This document shows, piece after piece, positions 6,816-14,388 of a stretch of 18,508 nt of DNA (within the stretch, counting starts at the first letter, position 1; every line of letters begins with the position of its first letter). Made by a program: the position numbers and the translations under genes. This DNA is from Actinomycetes bacterium (GTDB taxonomy: Bacteria; Actinomycetota; Actinomycetes; Mycobacteriales; Mycobacteriaceae): positions 1 through 18,508 of the forward strand of contig JAHZJY010000047.1 in NCBI GenBank assembly GCA_022600695.1, given 5' to 3'. The notes beneath the pieces are model-generated. The model searched no databases. It saw nothing but the letters and a program-made list of their open reading frames with translations, and was not told where the DNA came from.

Positions 6816-7898
6816 CTACCTTTCGCGAGCGGGGGCGGTAGCCGAAAATCGGCTGCGCAGGGCCAGCGAGACATACACCAAGCCGACCAGCACCGGCACT
6901 TCGATCAGCGGGCCGACGACCCCGGCCAGGGCCTGACCGGAGGCCGCACCGAAAGTCGCGATGGCCACCGCGATGGCCAACTCGAAATTGTTGCCCGCCG
7001 CGGTGAAGGCCAGCGTGGTGGTCCGCGGATAACCCAGGCCGAGTGAGGCCCCGAGCAGGAATCCGCCCCCCCACATCAGCGCGAAGTAGGCCAGCAGCGG
7101 CACCGCGATGCGGACCACGTCCCACGGCCGGTTCGTGATCTGATCACCCTGCAGCGCAAAGAGAATCACGATGGTGAACAGCAACCCGTACAGCGCCCAC
7201 GGGCCGACCCTGGGCAGGAACCGGTTCTCGTACCACTGGCGGCCCTTGGCCTTCTCCCCGAACCGGCGCGACAGGTAGCCGGCCAGCAACGGGATTCCCA
7301 GGAAGATCAGTACCGATTTGGCGATCTGCCACGGCGAGGTGTCGATGGAGGCCTGCTGCAGGCCCAGCCATCCGGGCAGCACCGACAGATAGAACCAGCC
7401 CAGTACGGCGAACATCACGACCTGGAACATCGAGTTCAACGCCACCAGCACCGCCGCGGCCTCGCGGTCTCCGCAGGCCAGATCGTTCCAGATGATCACC
7501 ATCGCGATGCAGCGCGCCAGGCCGACGATGATCAGCCCGGTGCGGTACTCCGGCAGATCCGGCAGGAACAGCCATGCCAGGGCGAACATCAGCGCCGGGC
7601 CGAGAACCCAGTTCAACACCAGCGAACTGACCAACAGTGCGCGGTCGCCGGTGACCGTGTCCAGGCGGTCGTAGCGCACCTTGGCCAGCACCGGATACAT
7701 CATGATCAACAGACCCAACGCGATCGGCAGCGAGATCCCGTCGACCTGAACCTTCTCCAGCGCCACGTTCAGCCCCGGCACCCAGCGGCCCAACAGCAGC
7801 CCGGCGGCCATCGCCAGTCCGATCCACGCCGGAAGCCACCGGTCCAGGGTGGACAGCTTGCCGGCTACCGGCACTTCGGGATCCAGCGTTCCGGTCAT
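6816..7898 (-). CDS. acr3: Arsenite efflux permease, ACR3 family
   Basis: The predicted 360-residue inner-membrane carrier of about ten transmembrane segments exports arsenite, driven by membrane potential. Two residues known to be essential in ACR3 proteins can be placed: Cys130 in GLARCIAMVIIWNDLACGD, and Glu306 in AGNNFELAIAVAIATFG. A second Cys at 142 lies in the same segment. Length and hydrophobic pattern match stand-alone ACR3, with no fused ArsC domain. Its ATG (7896-7898) overlaps the arsR stop in an ATGA arrangement, so translation is probably coupled; arsC follows after eight bases. Expression should follow ArsR control. Confidence 0.95.
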   Translation of the reverse strand: MTGTLDPEVPVAGKLSTLDRWLPAWIGLAMAAGLLLGRWVPGLNVALEKVQVDGISLPIALGLLIMMYPVLAKVRYDRLDTVTGDRALLVSSLVLNWVLGPALMFALAWLFLPDLPEYRTGLIIVGLARCIAMVIIWNDLACGDREAAAVLVALNSMFQVVMFAVLGWFYLSVLPGWLGLQQASIDTSPWQIAKSVLIFLGIPLLAGYLSRRFGEKAKGRQWYENRFLPRVGPWALYGLLFTIVILFALQGDQITNRPWDVVRIAVPLLAYFALMWGGGFLLGASLGLGYPRTTTLAFTAAGNNFELAIAVAIATFGAASGQALAGVVGPLIEVPVLVGLVYVSLALRSRFSATAPARER

Positions 7899-8263
7899 GT
7901 CGACACTCCCACTGCGGCAGTGGCATCGGTCCCGACCTTCAACAGATCCGACAGCGCTTCGATGGCCGCCGGGACCACCGCGTAGTACACCCAGGACGCC
8001 CGGCGCTGCGAGGTCAGCAGTCCCGCGTCACGCAGAACCTTGAGGTGATGGGACACCGTCGGCTGGGACACCTCGACGCCGACCAAGACATCGCATACGC
8101 ACGCCTCCCCGCCGGCATGGCTGGCGATGGAACTGAGCAATCGCAGCCGGACCGGATCCGACAGCGCCTTGAACCTCGACGCCATCTCAACGGCCGCCGC
8201 CGGGGTGATCGGCTCGGCGACCAACGGAGTCACCCGGCAGCCGTCCCGCTCTGGATTCGACAT
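7895..8263 (-). CDS. arsR: ArsR/SmtB family arsenite-responsive repressor
   Basis: The predicted 122-residue winged-helix repressor is the first gene of the ars operon. The core runs from FKALSDPVRLRLLSSIA (31-47) through the recognition helix region SQPTVSHHLKVLRDAGLL (66-83) to a beta wing SQRRASWVYYAV. A CVCD motif at 55-58 gives Cys55 and Cys57 at the place where E. coli-type ArsR binds arsenite. Cys9 in the N-terminal arm is a possible third ligand. On arsenite binding such proteins leave their operator and release acr3 and arsC. The ATG at 8263 lies beside the divergent region shared with pstS; the stop overlaps the acr3 start by four bases. Confidence 0.94.
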   Translation of the reverse strand: MSNPERDGCRVTPLVAEPITPAAAVEMASRFKALSDPVRLRLLSSIASHAGGEACVCDVLVGVEVSQPTVSHHLKVLRDAGLLTSQRRASWVYYAVVPAAIEALSDLLKVGTDATAAVGVST

Positions 8264-8298
8264 GCGTCGATATTCACAGATGTCTATTCAGGACGCAA
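8264..8298 (-). promoter_or_regulatory. Candidate ars operator/promoter region
   Basis: The bases just upstream of arsR are AT-rich for this window and contain a direct repeat TATTCA at 8271-8276 and 8285-8290. Between and overlapping these is ACAGATGT (8276-8283), whose outer ACA/TGT triplets are symmetrical. ArsR normally binds an imperfect dyad close to its own start, so this is the likely operator. I cannot match it to a specific published box. Confidence 0.4.
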
Positions 8299-8330
8299 GT
8301 GAACCTGCCCGAAACCGGCGAGGTCGAATC

Positions 8331-8426
8331 ATGAATGCCAACCGTCGCCGCGATGAACAACACATGACGGCGCGGCTGATTATCGCCGCAACCCTTGTAT
8401 TCGAGTTTTCAGTGAGTGCAGATTGA
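8331..8426 (+). CDS. Possible 31-residue small protein or leader ORF upstream of pstS
   Basis: This small ORF has a fair ribosome site (GAGG at 8320-8323, seven bases before the ATG). It encodes a short chain with an Arg-rich start (NANRRRDEQH) followed by a hydrophobic stretch, LIIAATLVFEFSV, resembling a signal or membrane anchor, and then stops 46 bases before pstS. I recognise no family. It may be a small membrane protein, a leader peptide, or chance. Confidence 0.3.
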   Translation: MNANRRRDEQHMTARLIIAATLVFEFSVSAD

Positions 8427-8457
8427 CCCCAGGCCACCCACGGTGACACACCGTATC

Positions 8458-8465
8458 GAAGGAGA
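8458..8465 (+). promoter_or_regulatory. Ribosome binding site that fixes the pstS start
   Basis: GAAGGAGA lies seven bases before the ATG at 8473. Other in-frame starts, GTG 8416 and GTG 8443, have nothing comparable, so 8473 is the supported start. Confidence 0.8.
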
Positions 8466-8472
8466 CACGACG

Positions 8473-9594
8473 ATGGTGATCAGTGCGCACCACACTCTGA
8501 GCGCCCTGGCCGCGGCGGGCATGTTCCTGACGGCGGCATGTTCGCAGACCGGTCCGGTGCAGCCCTACGCTCAGGACGCCACCGTGGTCTGCGCCGGGGA
8601 ATCGACATTGACCGCCAGTGGGTCGACTGCCCAGGCCGCGGCGATGGCGCATTTCGCCGAGGCCTACCAGGTGGCCTGCCCCGACTCGACGTTGACCTAC
8701 ACGGCCAACGGTTCCGGCGCCGGGATTGCGGAATTCCTGAGCGACAAGACCGATTTCGGGAGTTCGGACTCTCCACTGGAGGGCGCTGAATACGACGCTG
8801 CGGCACAGCGCTGCGGCGGCGCGGAGGCGCTGAACATCCCGATCGTTTTCGGCCCGATCGCCATCACCTACAACCTGCCCGGCGTCGACGTCCTGATCCT
8901 GGACGGCCCCACCCTGGCCGGTATCTTCTCCGGGGCCATCACCCGGTGGGACGACCCCGCGATCGCCGCCCTCAACCTCCCTGCGGGCCGGGCGCACCCG
9001 AACCCGCGCACCTCCATGCCGGCCGAGGAGATCCGGGTCATCCACCGCAGCGACGAATCCGGCACCACCGACAACTTCCAGCAGTATCTGCAGGCCGCCT
9101 CCGACGGGGCGTGGAACCGCGGTGCGGGAAAGACCTTCAGGGGCGCGGTCGGCCGGAGCGCCGAGGGCAACCAGGGCACCGCGGACATGGTCGGCGCGAC
9201 TCCCGGCGCCATCAGTTACAACGAATGGTCCTTCGCCATCGCCGGGGGCCTGCCGACCGCCGACATCAAGACCCCCGCGGGTGTCACCCATATCGGCACC
9301 GACTGGGTCGGCACGTCCATCGCACCGGTCACGGTCATCGGGCAGGGCAACAACCTTGTTCTCGACCTGACCCCGGCGTTCCAGCCGACCGCGAAGTTCG
9401 GCTACCCGATCATCCTGGCCGGATATGCGATCGTCTGCTCGCAATACCCCGACACTCAGACTGGTGACGCCGTGAAAGCCTTCCTGCAGTCCGCTGTGAC
9501 CGTCGGCCAGACCGATCTGAACAAGGTGGGATACATCCCCCTGCCACCGGAGTTCCAGAGCAAAGCAGCAGGCGCCATCGCCGGCATCTCCTGA
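8473..9594 (+). CDS. pstS: Phosphate ABC transporter substrate-binding lipoprotein PstS
   Basis: The predicted 373-residue exported lipoprotein has the lipobox LTAAC with acylated Cys23. Phosphate-pocket motifs of the PstS family follow: ASGSTAQ, NGSGAGI, FGSSDSPL, and R192-S-D-x-SGTT (192-199). It captures phosphate at the membrane surface and hands it to PstCAB, but no pstC, pstA or pstB is in the window, so it is an orphan or serves a distant permease. The signal peptide is odd: its n-region MVISAHHTLS has no Lys or Arg. It starts divergently from the ars operon, and arsenate is a phosphate analogue, so a role in discriminating or sensing the two oxyanions is plausible but inferred. It converges on the amidohydrolase gene. 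Confidence 0.93.
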   Translation: MVISAHHTLSALAAAGMFLTAACSQTGPVQPYAQDATVVCAGESTLTASGSTAQAAAMAHFAEAYQVACPDSTLTYTANGSGAGIAEFLSDKTDFGSSDSPLEGAEYDAAAQRCGGAEALNIPIVFGPIAITYNLPGVDVLILDGPTLAGIFSGAITRWDDPAIAALNLPAGRAHPNPRTSMPAEEIRVIHRSDESGTTDNFQQYLQAASDGAWNRGAGKTFRGAVGRSAEGNQGTADMVGATPGAISYNEWSFAIAGGLPTADIKTPAGVTHIGTDWVGTSIAPVTVIGQGNNLVLDLTPAFQPTAKFGYPIILAGYAIVCSQYPDTQTGDAVKAFLQSAVTVGQTDLNKVGYIPLPPEFQSKAAGAIAGIS

Positions 9595-9602
9595 GGCCGG
9601 CC

Positions 9603-9620
9603 GGGGTGTGTCCGCGCCCC
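9603..9620. terminator. Hairpin between convergent pstS and amidohydrolase genes
   Basis: GGGGTG (9603-9608) pairs with CGCCCC (9615-9620), including one T-G wobble, around a 6-base loop. It fits exactly between the pstS stop and the stop codon of the opposing gene, as expected of a bidirectional terminator. No T-run is present. Confidence 0.5.
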
Positions 9621-11348
9621 TCAGCAGTGCGGCGGGTGGATGTTACCGAGCAGATTCCGGTCGTGCTTGTGCGCTACTTCCCGAACCGATGCCATGAAGC
9701 CCTCCAAGTCGACGCGGCGGCCGGAGATCCACGTGCCCAATACCGTCATGGTGTCCTGCAATCGGGACGGGTCGACGGTGTACGGGTCGGTGTTGAGCAG
9801 GACCAGGTCGGCGAGTTTGCCGGGTTCGAGGGAGCCGATCTCGTGCTCACGTTTCTGCTGCCAGGCAGCGTTGACGGTGTGCGCGGCAAGAGCCTCATCA
9901 AGAGTGAGGCTCTGTTCGGCGGCGTGCACCGTCCCCGATGCGCTGCGTCGCGTGACCGCATTCTGAATGTTCAACCAGGGCAGCGGCGGTGATACGTAAC
10001 CGTCGTTGTGGAAGGTGGGCCGCAACCCGCCGTCGTAGGCGTCGCGGTAGGGCTGCCAGCGGGATCCGTAGGACGGTTCGAAGACGACACCGTCGTACAG
10101 GTCGCCCCAGTAGAGGGCCTGGAAGGGCGACATCGACGCCGTCACCCCCAACTCTCCGGCACGGATGCACTGCTCCCTGGAGGGGGTGGCGAAGTGTTCC
10201 ACCCGCCACCGGTGATCTGAACCCGCCATCCCGTGTGCGGTGAGCGCCTGTTCGTACCCATCCAGCACCACATCAATACCGGCATCACCGTTGATATGGG
10301 TGGCGATCTGGATGTCCCTGCCGGCGAACTCCCCGGTGAGGGTGAGGAATTGGTCGAGGGTGTAGTTGAGCACCGACAACCCGGGGGCGGTGCCAACCGG
10401 GATGCCGGCGATGCGGGCGCGGTCGGAGTCGAGATAGGGCACGCTGACTGACGCGGTCCCGATCGACGGACTGCCGTCCATCCAGATCTTGTACCCGATT
10501 CGCCGGATCATCGGCGCCAGCTCACCGAAGTGCATGTCCGCGTGCGCATCCGTGTCGTAGGTCGTCTGGTAGAGCGAATAGCGGATCGGGCAGTCGGCCA
10601 AACCGGCCAGCGCCTCCAGCGGCGCCCGGAGCTTATTGACGAACGCCATATCACAGGCCGCCGTGAACCCGTTGCGCGCCAACGTCGAATACCAGGCGCC
10701 GAGGTTCAGTAGCGGCGACGGAATGACCCCAGGCAAAAAGGCGCCGAGCGCCACCATGAACGCCTGGGTCTCGAATCCGACCCCTCCAGCGGTCCCATCC
10801 GGGCGGCGACTCCACCGTGCGTCGGGGGTGTCCGCGGGAGGAGTGGCGCCCCGCCACCCGAACACCGTCGTCGCGAGGGAGTTGAAGTACAGGGCGTGGC
10901 CGGTGATGTCGAGCACCAGGACCGGGTGCTCGGGGAAGTAGCGATCCAGGCTTGTCCGGTCCGGCATCGGGATGGACAGCAGCAGCCGGTCCAGTCCGGA
11001 GAAGAGCAGCGGCTGTCCGGCGGGTGTCTGGCCGCGCAACCGAACGAAGAGGGCATCGACGTCCTGCCAGGTCGGGAACCCCATGAACGGGGCGATCCAA
11101 TGCGCGGGTTGCTCGCACAGCACCGCCGCGGGAACGGGATGGTCGTGCGCCTGAATGAACCCGGGCATCAGCACCGCGGTCCCCAAATCCTCGACCGGGG
11201 CGTGCGGTGCGCCTGCCCGGCACTCTGCGAGCGAACCGACCGCCGCGATCCGGCCGGAGTCGGTATCGATCGTGATCGCGTCGGCGCGCGGTTGAGCGTC
11301 GTTCATGGTAATGATCGACGACGCGGTGAGGATTCTTCGCGACACCAT
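9621..11348 (-). CDS. YtcJ-like metal-dependent amidohydrolase (amidohydrolase-3 type)
   Basis: The predicted 575-residue cytoplasmic hydrolase has an N-terminal composite beta domain and a TIM-barrel core. The entry motif PGFIQAHDHP gives metal-ligand candidates His68 and His70. Later conserved elements are ATHINGDAG, RVEHFATP and a FHNDGYVSPPLP stretch. The C-terminal EIGSLEPGKLADLVLLNTDPY is the usual family ending. YtcJ-like proteins hydrolyse amide or related C-N bonds, but substrates are mostly unknown and cannot be read here. The ATG at 11348 is supported by AGGAGGG on the minus strand just before it, over a longer frame that opens at 11447. It lies 129 bases downstream of the FUSC-type gene on the same strand, so cotranscription is possible but not compelling. 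Confidence 0.9.
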   Translation of the reverse strand: MVSRRILTASSIITMNDAQPRADAITIDTDSGRIAAVGSLAECRAGAPHAPVEDLGTAVLMPGFIQAHDHPVPAAVLCEQPAHWIAPFMGFPTWQDVDALFVRLRGQTPAGQPLLFSGLDRLLLSIPMPDRTSLDRYFPEHPVLVLDITGHALYFNSLATTVFGWRGATPPADTPDARWSRRPDGTAGGVGFETQAFMVALGAFLPGVIPSPLLNLGAWYSTLARNGFTAACDMAFVNKLRAPLEALAGLADCPIRYSLYQTTYDTDAHADMHFGELAPMIRRIGYKIWMDGSPSIGTASVSVPYLDSDRARIAGIPVGTAPGLSVLNYTLDQFLTLTGEFAGRDIQIATHINGDAGIDVVLDGYEQALTAHGMAGSDHRWRVEHFATPSREQCIRAGELGVTASMSPFQALYWGDLYDGVVFEPSYGSRWQPYRDAYDGGLRPTFHNDGYVSPPLPWLNIQNAVTRRSASGTVHAAEQSLTLDEALAAHTVNAAWQQKREHEIGSLEPGKLADLVLLNTDPYTVDPSRLQDTMTVLGTWISGRRVDLEGFMASVREVAHKHDRNLLGNIHPPHC

Positions 11349-11351
11349 GGA

Positions 11352-11358
11352 CCCTCCT
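11352..11358 (-). promoter_or_regulatory. Ribosome binding site that fixes the amidohydrolase start
   Basis: AGGAGGG on the minus strand ends three bases before the ATG at 11348. It is the strongest Shine-Dalgarno match in this region and rules against the 33-residue longer frame. The spacing is somewhat short. Confidence 0.75.
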
Positions 11359-11477
11359 GTGCGGTCGAAAACCATCCTGACACGCTGCGGACGGTCCGGT
11401 CCTGGCGAACACCGTTTCCCGCATCCCAGTATCGTCCGGACGATCACCGCGCGGTTCCCGATCCGGCCCGCCGACCG

Positions 11478-13232
11478 CTACCGGCGCTCCTCGAGAGCGC
11501 GGATCAGCAGCCGCACCTCGGCTGCGGCGAACGGCGGCAGCTCACCGGTGATGGTCGGCGCCGTCAACCCCCGGATCGAATCGGAGATCGCCTGCAGTAG
11601 AGCAAGATAAGCGGCGGGGTCGGCTGATCCGAACAGCTCATCGGTGCGCTGTTCGGCTGCCCAGCATGCGGTGACGGTCGCGTACCCGAGGTGCTCGGCT
11701 GCAGCGACCGTCGGAGCCAGCCGGGCCGCGGCAGCCCGGTCCCGGCGCGAGCCGTTGCGGGCGGCGTCCTCAGCGGCGACCACGTCGAAGACACTGTTCT
11801 GCAGATCTCGCCGGGCGGCCCGGGATGCCAGCGACGCGGCGTCCCCGCGGGCGAGAAATCCGGTGGCGGTGATGGTGCGTCCGAGCATGGCGACAAGCGC
11901 CTCACCGATGCGGTGCGCCTCCTGGCGGCGCACCGCCAGCAGATAGACCACCAGGCCGATACCGCAACCGATCGCGGTGTCCACGCCGCGGTCGATGACG
12001 AGCTCGCCGATATCGGTTCTGCCACCGCCTGAGGCGATGGTCAATGCCATCGCCGTGATGAACACCGTCGCCAGCGCATAGTGCGTCACGACGAACAGTT
12101 CGATGACGAACTGCAGCGCCGCAACCACCAGGACCAGCCACAGGCCTTGCGGGTGCAGGCCGAGGATGGCCGCCGCCAGTCCCAGCCCGACCATCGTGCC
12201 GAGCACCCGGTCGGCACCGCGCCGCAGGGTGGCCAGCCGGTGCGTTCCCTGATGCAGCACCAACACGGCCGCGGCCATCGCCCAGTACACGTGCCCGATG
12301 CCGAGTGTCCCGGCCACCGCGCCGGCGACCGGCGCGGCGACACCGACGCGCCACATCACCCGTCGGGTGTGAGCCCCGGGTCTGATCGCCCGGGTCAGGA
12401 GGCTCAGCGCGGGTGGGCGCCGCAGCGGGGGGCGGTTCGGGTCGCGATTGGCGATGACGCCGGGCGCGAGGTCCAAGGTGCCGATCGCGCGGGCGGTGGC
12501 CGCACGGTCGTCCGGGATCGGCCGGCCCTGACCGCGCGCGTTCAACGCATCGGCGAACAGCACGTGTAGTGCGTGGTTGGCTTCCCTGAGTTGGTGCAGC
12601 GGGCCCCGCGCCGCCGCGCGGGGCTGGTACTCGACGAGTACCGTCCAGGCCCGGGTCAGGGCCAGGGCTGCTGTCTGGCGGGCAACGGCCGGTGGTCCGC
12701 CGGCGGCGTTGTCGAGGTAGCCGGCGACGGCCTCCCCTGCGGCGGCCACGGCGGCTTTCTCTGGTTGGCGGGGACCGGTCAGGGCTGCGCTCATCTGGCT
12801 GAACCAGGCGATCACCCCGCCGGCCAGGACCAACAAGCCGATTTGCCAGGGCGGTCGGTGGGATTCCGAGATTCCCACTCCCGCAGCACAAACCAGGACG
12901 AACATATAGGCCCCCGGCGGGCCCACCGCCAGGGCCGAGCACAGCCACACCGCGAGCACGGCGATGGCGGACACCGCGAGCACTGCGGCCCAGATAGCCG
13001 TGGCCGCCCAAGCCCCGACGGTCACCGCCGCCGCCAGGCCGACGGCGATGATCCCCAGCTGGGCGCCCCGGTTCCGGTACGGCCGGTCGGTCCCGTAGTC
13101 CGCGGTGAACGCCCCGAGAGTGGCGATCAGTCCGGCGCCGACATCTCCGGCGGCCCAACCGATCAGCAACGGTACCGCGGTGCTGACCGCGACCCGCAGT
13201 GCCGTCGACCACCTGCTGAAGGAGAACCGCAC
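11478..13232 (-). CDS. FUSC family (fusaric acid resistance-like) integral membrane protein
   Basis: The predicted 584-residue membrane protein has the two-block layout of the FUSC/aromatic-acid exporter family. Membrane segments lie in roughly 10-150, followed by a soluble region of about 150-285 rich in Ala and Arg. A second membrane block (about 290-450) contains HRLATLRRGADRVLGTMVG, the conserved signature after the second-block helix pair. A C-terminal cytoplasmic helical domain of about 130 residues follows. Relatives are proposed to export aromatic or other toxic organic acids, but transport by stand-alone actinobacterial members is largely unproven. The start is a GTG at 13232 with no strong ribosome site. 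It is divergent from the alpha/beta hydrolase gene, with 71 bases between starts. Confidence 0.85.
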   Translation of the reverse strand: MRFSFSRWSTALRVAVSTAVPLLIGWAAGDVGAGLIATLGAFTADYGTDRPYRNRGAQLGIIAVGLAAAVTVGAWAATAIWAAVLAVSAIAVLAVWLCSALAVGPPGAYMFVLVCAAGVGISESHRPPWQIGLLVLAGGVIAWFSQMSAALTGPRQPEKAAVAAAGEAVAGYLDNAAGGPPAVARQTAALALTRAWTVLVEYQPRAAARGPLHQLREANHALHVLFADALNARGQGRPIPDDRAATARAIGTLDLAPGVIANRDPNRPPLRRPPALSLLTRAIRPGAHTRRVMWRVGVAAPVAGAVAGTLGIGHVYWAMAAAVLVLHQGTHRLATLRRGADRVLGTMVGLGLAAAILGLHPQGLWLVLVVAALQFVIELFVVTHYALATVFITAMALTIASGGGRTDIGELVIDRGVDTAIGCGIGLVVYLLAVRRQEAHRIGEALVAMLGRTITATGFLARGDAASLASRAARRDLQNSVFDVVAAEDAARNGSRRDRAAAARLAPTVAAAEHLGYATVTACWAAEQRTDELFGSADPAAYLALLQAISDSIRGLTAPTITGELPPFAAAEVRLLIRALEERR

Positions 13233-13303
13233 GTACCGCCCCGGATCGGATTGCCGAAGAACGCTCTACAAATTACCGCGAGTCCGTAGGCTCAATCACC
13301 GCG

Positions 13304-14368
13304 ATGACGAGTACGCCGGATATCCCCAACGCCGTGGTCCTGCCCGACGGCGAGGCGTTGCAGACCCTGATGGGTGACCTCAACGGCGGTACCGGCCCTC
13401 GCCTGGTCCCCGGTCGCAGCATCCCGGTGCCGACCTCGGTCAGCGCCGAGATGCAGGCCACCATCGCCATGCCGTACCGCAACAGCGAATGGCTGTTGAA
13501 CCCGCCGGACGCGGCCGGGTGGAAGGCGGCGATCACCGATCTGGCCGCACAGTCGATCCCGCAGATCGAGACGATCATCGACCGGCTCGCGGTGCGGGTC
13601 GAATCCGCCACGATCGCCGGGGTTTCCGCCTTCATCGTCACGCCGGACCACGTCCCGGAACGCAACGCCGACCGGCTGCTGGTCAACACCCACGGCGGCG
13701 GCTATCTGTTCAACCCCGGTCGCGCCTCGCTGTTGGAGCCGGCGGTGATCGCCGCTTCCTGCGGCATGAGGGTGATCGAGGTCGATTACCGGATGCCGCC
13801 GGATCATCCGTTCCCGGCGGCCTCCGACGACGCCATCGCGGTATGGGAGGCCGCACTCGACATGGCACCAGCGGCCAATATCGGTATCTGCGGCGGGTCG
13901 GCGGGCGGCGGGCTGGCCCTGTCGACAGTCCTGCGGGCCCGGCAAGAGGGCCTCACGCTGCCCGCCGCGGTCGCCGTGCAGACGCCGTGGTGTGATTTGG
14001 CGCCGGTCGGTGATTCCCTCAAAGTCCACGAGTGGGTCGACAACGTTCTGGTCAGCTACGACGCCGTGGCCACCCGCGGCGCTCGGCTCTACGCCGGGGA
14101 CAACGATATCGGCAACCCACTGCTGTCGCCACTGCGCGGTGAGTTCTCCGGCTTCCCGCCCACCATGCTGCTCTCGGGCACCCGGGATCTGCTTCTCAGC
14201 CAGGTCGTGCTCATGCACCGCAAGCTGCGCAAGGCCGGCGTCGAGGCCGAACTGCATCTGTCCGAGGGGGCCTCGCACTTCACCTATTTCATGGACCCGT
14301 TCGCACCCGAGTCCCAGGACGTGTTCGACGAGATGTCCCGGTTCTGGGACCGCCACCTGGGGCGGTGA
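13304..14368 (+). CDS. Alpha/beta hydrolase, HSL-type esterase/lipase
   Basis: The predicted 354-residue hydrolase belongs to the hormone-sensitive-lipase group (alpha/beta hydrolase fold-3). The oxyanion-hole motif HGGG is at 130-133. The nucleophile elbow GGSAGG places the catalytic Ser at 199. The remaining triad is Asp295 in SGTRD and His325 in GASHF. No signal peptide or membrane segment is evident, so it is probably cytoplasmic. Family members cleave short- to medium-chain acyl esters; its physiological ester is unknown. The ATG at 13304 opens the frame 71 bases from the divergent FUSC-type gene, and the two may share a control region. It converges on the FGE gene with nine bases between stops. 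Confidence 0.9.
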   Translation: MTSTPDIPNAVVLPDGEALQTLMGDLNGGTGPRLVPGRSIPVPTSVSAEMQATIAMPYRNSEWLLNPPDAAGWKAAITDLAAQSIPQIETIIDRLAVRVESATIAGVSAFIVTPDHVPERNADRLLVNTHGGGYLFNPGRASLLEPAVIAASCGMRVIEVDYRMPPDHPFPAASDDAIAVWEAALDMAPAANIGICGGSAGGGLALSTVLRARQEGLTLPAAVAVQTPWCDLAPVGDSLKVHEWVDNVLVSYDAVATRGARLYAGDNDIGNPLLSPLRGEFSGFPPTMLLSGTRDLLLSQVVLMHRKLRKAGVEAELHLSEGASHFTYFMDPFAPESQDVFDEMSRFWDRHLGR

Positions 14369-14388
14369 AACACTCCGTCATGACCGCC
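14361..14388. terminator. Inverted repeat spanning the convergent ends of the esterase and FGE genes
   Basis: GGCGGT (14361-14366) and ACCGCC (14383-14388) form a perfect 6-bp stem with a 16-base loop that contains both stop codons. Candidate bidirectional terminator without a T-run. Confidence 0.4.

Noticed and set aside
6808..7125. Apparent N-terminal extension of ArsC
   Set aside because: It reads out of frame through acr3, and ArsC family similarity starts at the ATG at 6807.
11902..13212. 436-codon alternative minus frame inside the FUSC-type gene
   Set aside because: Arg/Gly/Pro-rich out-of-frame translation without hydrophobic segments; the other frame has the FUSC membrane pattern and signature.
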